From NCBI GenBank assembly GCA_040384585.1, contig JAZKJD010000035.1, forward strand, positions 1 through 22,661: a stretch of 22,661 nt of DNA, written 5' to 3'. Below are positions 17,329 to 22,661 of this stretch, piece after piece. The notes beneath the pieces are model-generated. The model did not search any database and had not been told where the DNA came from. It worked only from the letters and a program-made list of their open reading frames with translations. The translations under genes and the position numbers were made by a program. This DNA is from JAZKJD01 sp040384585 (GTDB lineage Bacteria > Pseudomonadota > Gammaproteobacteria > Diplorickettsiales > Diplorickettsiaceae). Numbering within the stretch: position 1 is the stretch's first letter; the number at the start of each line of letters is the position of its first letter.

Positions 17329-18117
17329 ATGCAAGACAGTCAGGATCAACTTATAAAAGAAGTACCTAGCACTAATATATTGAATCAGGAATATGCACTA
17401 AAGGGTTTGTGGAAAATATCAGAGATTAGTAATGGTACTGTCATTGATTTATCGGATAACGATAATCCATTAATTTCTACAGAAAATACTGTGAAAAATG
17501 ATTCGCTCTCACGATTAGGAACGAATAAAGCGGTAGTAAACACATTAAATAGTTTTAGTATTGCAGCTTGGGTGTATTTAGATAGTACATTAATAAATAG
17601 CAAACTAGAACTTGAACCGAATGAACATGCATTAACTGCAGTAAGTCAAGACTCTGCAACTCACAGTGCGTTTTATTTAGGTATTCGTAAAATAGCTGAA
17701 CCAGGCTCGAGTGATAATGCCTCATTAAGATGGAATTTTACAATATCCCCCATCGACGGAAGTGAAACGGGTCCCGTGGAATGGCTTCATGCTTATGCAA
17801 CAACCCCGTTAAATGATTTGATACTTGATAAATGGATTTTCTTGGTAGGTGTTAGTGATCATAAAAAACGGTCTGTTCATCTTTATCTTCCAGAAAGCAA
17901 TGAGTCAGGTGTTGCATTTATGCCAGACGTATGGACATTTTGGAAAGCCGAGGGCGGCTTACAAGTTGGTCGAGGCCGCTGGTTAACTCGAGATGTTGAT
18001 TTTTGGCCAGGTCAAGTTAGTACTACTCATGCATTTGAGGGCGTATTAACCCTAGAACATGCAAAGAAACTTTATTTAGAAGGCGTTAAAAATTATGCTG
18101 ATACTAGCGAGGTTTGA
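17329..18117 (+). CDS. LamG/concanavalin-A-like jellyroll domain protein
   Basis: A 262-residue protein that consists of a single LamG-type (ConA-like lectin/glucanase) beta-sandwich. Family-like features are FSIAAWVYLD at 76-85, a VSQDSATHSAFYLG strand (105-118), DKWIFLVGVSD at 167-177, GLQVGRGRW at 210-218 and VDFWPGQV at 223-230 before a short C-terminal helix. There is no signal peptide, membrane segment or catalytic motif, which is odd for a domain usually found outside the cell. AAGGA before the ATG gives a good start. It is a single gene, divergent from the esterase, and its 3' end overlaps the convergent NRPS gene by 25 bp. It may bind a sugar-bearing product or intermediate, for example in the cytosol (speculative). 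I know of no defined role for such a protein in NRPS clusters. Confidence 0.75.
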   Translation: MQDSQDQLIKEVPSTNILNQEYALKGLWKISEISNGTVIDLSDNDNPLISTENTVKNDSLSRLGTNKAVVNTLNSFSIAAWVYLDSTLINSKLELEPNEHALTAVSQDSATHSAFYLGIRKIAEPGSSDNASLRWNFTISPIDGSETGPVEWLHAYATTPLNDLILDKWIFLVGVSDHKKRSVHLYLPESNESGVAFMPDVWTFWKAEGGLQVGRGRWLTRDVDFWPGQVSTTHAFEGVLTLEHAKKLYLEGVKNYADTSEV

Positions 18118-21100
18118 TCTTTATAGGCATTAACAAATAATGTACCAAACTGCTCAGCCAGTTGTGTTGAGATATATTTTGTTTGGTATGATAAGCTCAG
18201 TTCTAGTGAGCCGTTAGGACTGGGCCATATCTCCGCATGCAGTTCTAATGGTAATTCTAAATATGGCTGTCTAATGAAAGTTGAACCTACATCTTTCAAC
18301 TCAAGATAAGGATGAGGATTATCTTGTAGCGCGAATAATGTTTGAAAAAGTGGCGGCCTTTCATTTCTTTCAATCTTTACTAATTCTAGTATTTTGTATA
18401 AAGGTATGTCTTGTCGCGCTAAAGATTGTCGTATATTACAACGCATATTATGTATAGATTTGATTGTTAAGTTAGCTGGAATAGGAATTTTACGAACTCG
18501 GATACATAACATATTTATATAACAGCCGATTGTATTTTCTAAAGATGGAGTATTACGCTGTCTTACTGGGACACCAATACAAAAATCACTTTGCCCAGTT
18601 ACTTGAGCTAAAACGCTTGCCCAAACGATAAAAAATATTTCAAATCGAGTGCTTTTAGTTTGTATAGCAAACTTATCAATAGCATTGACGAGATCGCGAG
18701 GTAAAACATATGAAATCTCATTAATATTACAAGAATGTATACCATTTAAGTTATTATCGACGTTGTATATTGGCCATTGTATTTGTGGAGTTCCAGATAG
18801 TTCTGAAGAAAAGCTAGTAATTTGATCTAGATTTGTTGAGATTTCAGATTTCTTCTGCATGTCAATGATGCCTCTCATAGGAAGCGTATCACAGTCTTGT
18901 GTAATGAAATACTTTTCAGAGGCATTATAGCCAGCTGATAGGTATTTAGCTAAAATTGATTCAGACCAACCATCAAAAGCAATATGATGGATTACGCAGC
19001 TGAATATATAGCTGTCTTTATTATTTAATGGAACTAGTACAGCACGCCAGATATCTGCTTTTGTGGGGTCTAAAATGTCGCTAAATTCATTACGAATTTC
19101 CTCTAATGCTTTTTCTATTGAATCTTGTGGTGACAGTATTTCAAGTGGTGGTGGTGGAATATCAGATAGTATAATTAAGGGTTTAGGATCAATTTGATAT
19201 CTGGCACGCAGTGCATGATGTTGTTGGTGCGTATAATTGACTGCTGCCTGAAGCGCAGACAATTCTAAATTTCTATCTAATCTCCATGTTATTAAGCAAT
19301 GTGATGTAAAATCTTTAGGATTACGTAAAAATCTCATTAAATATATCAGCTGCATAGGACGCAATGGAAACTGATTAGCGCAAGCGTTATTTTTTTTCCC
19401 ACATGAAGCAAAAATATTGCTTTTGATCCAGTTTGAAAGAGATTCGACGGTCGTGTATTGATATAACGTTGAAAGCGGTATTATACAATCAAATTGTGAT
19501 GATAAACGTGTACAAATACGTCCGATATCAATGGATGTGCCTCCTAAATTAAATAATGATATGTTTATAGGCACTGGCGTACAATTTAATACCGCACCAA
19601 AAATGTTTGCTACTTGTTCTAGAGTGGCATCATCAAATTGTGAAGAAAATTGTGTACTGATTTCTTTCTTACTATAATTATCAAAAACTGACAACAAAGC
19701 ACTTTCATCTAATTTCCCTCGCGAAGTTAAAGGGAAATGTGGTACTGAAATAATTTTAGAGGGACATTGGTATTGAGGTAGAAATTGGTGTAGTACACTT
19801 AATGCATTGTCTAATGGATCGTTACCTGATACTGGAATACAAAATGCAATAAGGTCGGTGACATTAGAATTATCGTCACGTTTAGCTATAATTCGACATG
19901 AATGAACATTTTTTAAAGTTTTTTCAATCTTGCATTCTATATCGGATAACTCAACTCTATGTCCACGAATTTTAACTTGTCGATCAATTCTCCCCTTATA
20001 ATGTAGCACACCGTTTTTAAAAAAACCAAGATCACCTGAACGGTACATCTTTGTGGGTACATCGTTGATATCAATAGATACAAACTTTTGTTTAGTCAGG
20101 TTATGGTCATTTAAATATCCAAGTGCAAGCCCATTTCCAGCTATGCAAATTTCCCCTATATTTCCCTCTTTACATAATTTATTTTGATCCAGAATATACA
20201 CTTGTGTTTCTGGAACCAAAGAACCAATCGGTATACCGGATAGCTCCATACAACTGTTTACATTAACTCTATGAGTTGTTGTAAATATTGTGTTTTCAAC
20301 TGGTCCATAGCCATTGATTAATTCAATGCTTGGATGGAGCGTTATAAATTTGCTTATGTGCCTAACAGAAAGGCGCTCACCTCCTGTCATTACTGTCCTC
20401 AACCCATCAAATACGTAAGGATCTTCATCAATTATCATGTTTAATAGGCTACTAGTTAACCATACTGTATTTACACCAAAATTATCTTTACCTATTCGGA
20501 TTGAATGAGGTGAAAGATAGGGCTCATCAATTATCCATGCAGTGCCGCCATTGAGTAACGCGCTCCATAATTCTAGTGCAAATGCATCCCATGCAAAAGA
20601 AGCAGCTAAAGGAATGATGGTGTCTTCAGAAAATGAAGTAAAACTAATCGATCTAAAAAAACGAGTAATTGCTTTGTGGGGAGTAATGACTCCTTTCGGT
20701 ATTCCTGTTGTTCCTGATGTAAAGAAAACACAGCATGGAGAATCGTTGCTTATTTGCTGTATCTTACTAGGTGAGTGGTACATTGAACGGTATATCATGG
20801 GTGTCCATATGCGATACTTTTCCTGTGAAGGGAAAGTTTTGTCGCTAATTATGATATCCGAATTAAGACTTTTTAAAATTTCTTCGATGCGCTCACTGGG
20901 CCAGTTTGGATCGAGTATTGTATAGGCTGCCCCTGCTTTGAGAACAGATAATAGGGAGACTATAAGTTCTGGACTTCTATTAAGCAGAATGGGTACATAT
21001 ATACCTGGTTTTACTCCCAATTTACTTAAAATTTCAGCTCCATAGTTACTAGCATTGTTTAATTCATTATAAGATAAGGAATTACTGTCCCACATCAACG

Positions 21101-21197
21101 CTACTGCATTAGGTTGACTCAGTACATTTTTTAAGAATACCTCATGTATAAGTATATTAGTTAAGTCAAATTGTTCTGAGTAAAGTGCATCTTCCAT
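18093..21197 (-). CDS. NRPS, adenylation-thiolation-condensation (A-T-C)
   Basis: A 1034-residue NRPS. The adenylation domain (about 10-505) has FTSGTTGIPKG at 159-169, YGPVENT at 297-303, YRSGDLGFF from 385 and the A10 Lys495. Specificity positions read D-A-L-W-M-G-G-I-F-K, close to the known valine code DALWxGGTFK, so Val or a similar branched aliphatic residue is predicted. The carrier domain has LGGTS with Ser555. The condensation domain (about 605-1030) has an intact HHIAFDG at 737-743. Placing C at the C-terminus, with nothing after it, means that the domain must join its own carrier-bound residue to an acceptor on another protein, most simply the A-T NRPS at 10763-12757. It follows the P450 by 36 bp in a two-gene operon. 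There is no starter C domain and no TE. Confidence 0.94.
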   Translation of the reverse strand: MEDALYSEQFDLTNILIHEVFLKNVLSQPNAVALMWDSNSLSYNELNNASNYGAEILSKLGVKPGIYVPILLNRSPELIVSLLSVLKAGAAYTILDPNWPSERIEEILKSLNSDIIISDKTFPSQEKYRIWTPMIYRSMYHSPSKIQQISNDSPCCVFFTSGTTGIPKGVITPHKAITRFFRSISFTSFSEDTIIPLAASFAWDAFALELWSALLNGGTAWIIDEPYLSPHSIRIGKDNFGVNTVWLTSSLLNMIIDEDPYVFDGLRTVMTGGERLSVRHISKFITLHPSIELINGYGPVENTIFTTTHRVNVNSCMELSGIPIGSLVPETQVYILDQNKLCKEGNIGEICIAGNGLALGYLNDHNLTKQKFVSIDINDVPTKMYRSGDLGFFKNGVLHYKGRIDRQVKIRGHRVELSDIECKIEKTLKNVHSCRIIAKRDDNSNVTDLIAFCIPVSGNDPLDNALSVLHQFLPQYQCPSKIISVPHFPLTSRGKLDESALLSVFDNYSKKEISTQFSSQFDDATLEQVANIFGAVLNCTPVPINISLFNLGGTSIDIGRICTRLSSQFDCIIPLSTLYQYTTVESLSNWIKSNIFASCGKKNNACANQFPLRPMQLIYLMRFLRNPKDFTSHCLITWRLDRNLELSALQAAVNYTHQQHHALRARYQIDPKPLIILSDIPPPPLEILSPQDSIEKALEEIRNEFSDILDPTKADIWRAVLVPLNNKDSYIFSCVIHHIAFDGWSESILAKYLSAGYNASEKYFITQDCDTLPMRGIIDMQKKSEISTNLDQITSFSSELSGTPQIQWPIYNVDNNLNGIHSCNINEISYVLPRDLVNAIDKFAIQTKSTRFEIFFIVWASVLAQVTGQSDFCIGVPVRQRNTPSLENTIGCYINMLCIRVRKIPIPANLTIKSIHNMRCNIRQSLARQDIPLYKILELVKIERNERPPLFQTLFALQDNPHPYLELKDVGSTFIRQPYLELPLELHAEIWPSPNGSLELSLSYQTKYISTQLAEQFGTLFVNAYKDQTSLVSA

Positions 21198-21233
21198 ACT
21201 AAGTATCTAACCATAAAAATAATACCTTGACTG

Positions 21234-22478
21234 TTACATATAAACAGAAATTTCCGTTGTTTCCTCATTTAGAGTTGCTTCTTTTTTAGAGTTAGGTTCT
21301 TTATATATAAAACGTACAGGAAGATTTTCTGGTCCATTGACATATATTGATTGTATTGGAGTTGGTTCACTCTCAAGTACAAAAGAGTATTTCATGTCCA
21401 CCAATTCAGTTAATAGAATTTTCATTTGTACTCTGGCAAGTACATTGCCAATACAGAAATGCTCTCCATGTCCTAGAGATAAATGTCTATTTGAAGAACG
21501 TGTTAAATTTAAATCATTAGGATTTTCAAATACACTTTCGTCTCTATTTCCTGATGGTAGCCAAACGACTACACGCTCCCCTGCCTCTAAAGTATAGCCC
21601 GCGAGCTTAGTTAGTTTTACTACAGTACGCATACTATGTGTAGCGCTAGATGATAAACGAAATAATTCCTCAATACCTGTATCTAGCAAGGCGTGATGTT
21701 TACACAGTGCCTTCCAGATTAATGGATGTTGTAAAAGTACTAGGACACTACTAGCCATCGATAGCCCCGCATTTTCGGTAGCTCCAAGTAAATTTTCGTA
21801 GTTTAATAAAATCTCATATTCTGATAGAAGCTCATCATCTACTGTTTCATGGACAATGCAGCTAGCTAAGTCGTCTGTTGGATTATTCATTCGGTCATGC
21901 ATCAACTTGCCGAAATAAAGCATAAAGGACTGGTGTGTCGCGAGAGACTTTCCAGAAGAGAATGCTTCATGTGTCCAATTAAATACGTTTTCTTGATCAG
22001 CTTCAGGAATTCCCAAAAGGTAACAAGTAACATAAAGTGCTAGCGGTGCAGTGACGTCATGAGTAAAGTTACATACCTCCTTATTAATCGCATTAAACAG
22101 TAGTTTTTTTACTTTTTCACGAATAATGCTCTCAAGAGAAAGCGCGTGTTTCATAGTGAACCACTTTGCTATTAAAGAACGTAATTTTTTATGGTAAGGA
22201 GGATCAGTTAATGCTAAGGTAACACCATTTCCAGGATCCTCACCTAACTTTGTTGGTCTAAGCAAAACTCCAAATGCGGAACTATAGATATGTGGGTTAC
22301 TGTACACGTGCCGTATGTCTTTATAACATGTTACTGACCAAAAACCCGGGAATTTAGAAGGCCCGTGCTGATAAATAGGAACATTCCTCCTCATCCATAA
22401 CCATAATCTGTGGGTATTACCATGTGCGTGAAATTGAGGTTCAACTAGATTTTCTAGTGAATCTGGCGGCTCTGTCAC
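21234..22478 (-). CDS. Cytochrome P450
   Basis: A 414-residue soluble bacterial P450. The haem-thiolate loop is LSLGHGEHFCIGNVLAR with Cys342, the K-helix ExxR is E271-R274, and the I-helix reads LLGATENAG (230-238). In that helix Asn236 replaces the usual proton-relay Thr, a change seen in some P450s that act on carrier-bound or unusual substrates. The start is GTG at 22478, with AAGGA nine bases upstream; the next Met (residue 29) is too far in. The C-terminal ~20 residues are an acidic, family-atypical tail. It is co-transcribed with the A-T-C NRPS, so oxidation of the NRPS-bound residue, or of the final product, is likely. Redox partners are not encoded here. Confidence 0.93.
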   Translation of the reverse strand: MTEPPDSLENLVEPQFHAHGNTHRLWLWMRRNVPIYQHGPSKFPGFWSVTCYKDIRHVYSNPHIYSSAFGVLLRPTKLGEDPGNGVTLALTDPPYHKKLRSLIAKWFTMKHALSLESIIREKVKKLLFNAINKEVCNFTHDVTAPLALYVTCYLLGIPEADQENVFNWTHEAFSSGKSLATHQSFMLYFGKLMHDRMNNPTDDLASCIVHETVDDELLSEYEILLNYENLLGATENAGLSMASSVLVLLQHPLIWKALCKHHALLDTGIEELFRLSSSATHSMRTVVKLTKLAGYTLEAGERVVVWLPSGNRDESVFENPNDLNLTRSSNRHLSLGHGEHFCIGNVLARVQMKILLTELVDMKYSFVLESEPTPIQSIYVNGPENLPVRFIYKEPNSKKEATLNEETTEISVYM

Positions 22479-22570
22479 TAACTCTTTTCCTTGTCTGGGG
22501 ATTGCAATACTTAATATTTTGTAATTTTTTCTACGAAATATCAGTTATATACAAATCGTACCATAATTTC

Positions 22571-22584
22571 TGTTGTAAACAACA
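22571..22584. promoter_or_regulatory. Candidate operator upstream of the P450-NRPS operon
   Basis: TGTTGT-AA-ACAACA is a perfect 6-bp interrupted palindrome about 93 bp upstream of the P450 start codon. Its position and symmetry suit a dimeric repressor site, but no regulator gene is present and no clear promoter could be placed, so this is tentative. Confidence 0.3.
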
Positions 22585-22608
22585 CTTAAAAATAGCTGAG
22601 GGTAGTAC

Positions 22609-22661
22609 TGATCTTGCTATAGTTTTTGGGACAGTAAGAAGCGAGGTAAACTTAAGTTACC
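22609..22661 (+). mobile_element. Left end of an IS3-group-like insertion sequence (partial, inverted copy)
   Basis: This is the mirror image of 1-53: the same terminal sequence in opposite orientation, with two further matching bases (AC at 22607-22608) that give an exact 55-bp inverted repeat. The same end of the element faces the cluster at both sides, so any orfA would read outward at both ends. The element body lies beyond the window. Confidence 0.6.

Noticed and set aside
1..22661. CRISPR arrays, tRNA or rRNA genes, replication origin or replication genes
   Set aside because: No regularly spaced repeats, cloverleaf-like segments, rRNA-like stretches or Rep/Par proteins were seen on either strand.

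Overview
This is an AT-rich (by eye about 35-37% GC) bacterial window that is almost entirely one hybrid non-ribosomal peptide/polyketide biosynthetic gene cluster. The protein families and the IS content fit a proteobacterium, most likely a gammaproteobacterium and perhaps a host-associated one, but no ribosomal or housekeeping marker is present, so the taxonomy is inference. The core machinery is three short assembly-line proteins: an A-T-C NRPS (18093-21197, minus), a stand-alone A-T NRPS (10763-12757, plus) and a KS-AT-ACP polyketide synthase (4366-7341, minus). Around them lie a P450, a TauD-type dioxygenase, an SDR, a class III aminotransferase, a type II thioesterase, an HSL-type esterase, a family 2 glycosyltransferase, a pyrimidine-nucleoside phosphorylase, an APH-type kinase, an inositol-monophosphatase-like phosphatase, a VOC protein, an ABC exporter and an orphan LamG/ConA-like protein.

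Layout, left to right: IS3-like end and a remnant of an IS3-family transposase (1-122); IMPase-like phosphatase (minus); ABC exporter (plus); a long minus-strand operon running SDR, glycosyltransferase, APH kinase, [144-bp MITE], PKS, VOC, TauD (10520 down to 2836); a divergent control region (10521-10762); a plus-strand operon running A-T NRPS, TEII, aminotransferase, nucleoside phosphorylase (10763-16170); a single minus-strand esterase with a TTG start; a LamG-like gene on plus; a minus-strand operon P450 then A-T-C NRPS; and a second IS3-like end in inverted orientation. Convergent genes abut or overlap by a few bases, so the cluster is very compact.

Proposed logic (inference): the A-T-C protein loads a Val-like residue and its C-terminal condensation domain passes it to the residue on the A-T protein. 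The KS-AT-ACP protein then adds one malonyl unit and leaves a beta-keto group, because it has no KR or DH. The aminotransferase or the SDR could convert that group, and TEII, or less likely the esterase, could edit or release chains. P450 and TauD would hydroxylate, and the glycosyltransferase would add a sugar. The nucleoside phosphorylase hints at a nucleoside or sugar-1-phosphate step. The kinase/phosphatase/ABC set resembles a 'phosphorylate inside, export, dephosphorylate' self-protection scheme. No regulator, MbtH-like protein or phosphopantetheinyl transferase is present.

The two window ends are an exact 55-bp inverted repeat whose inner 53 bp look like the left end of an IS3-group insertion sequence. 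The cluster is therefore probably bounded by two inverted IS copies, making it a candidate composite mobile island. A separate 144-bp MITE with TA duplication sits exactly in the stop codon of the kinase gene.
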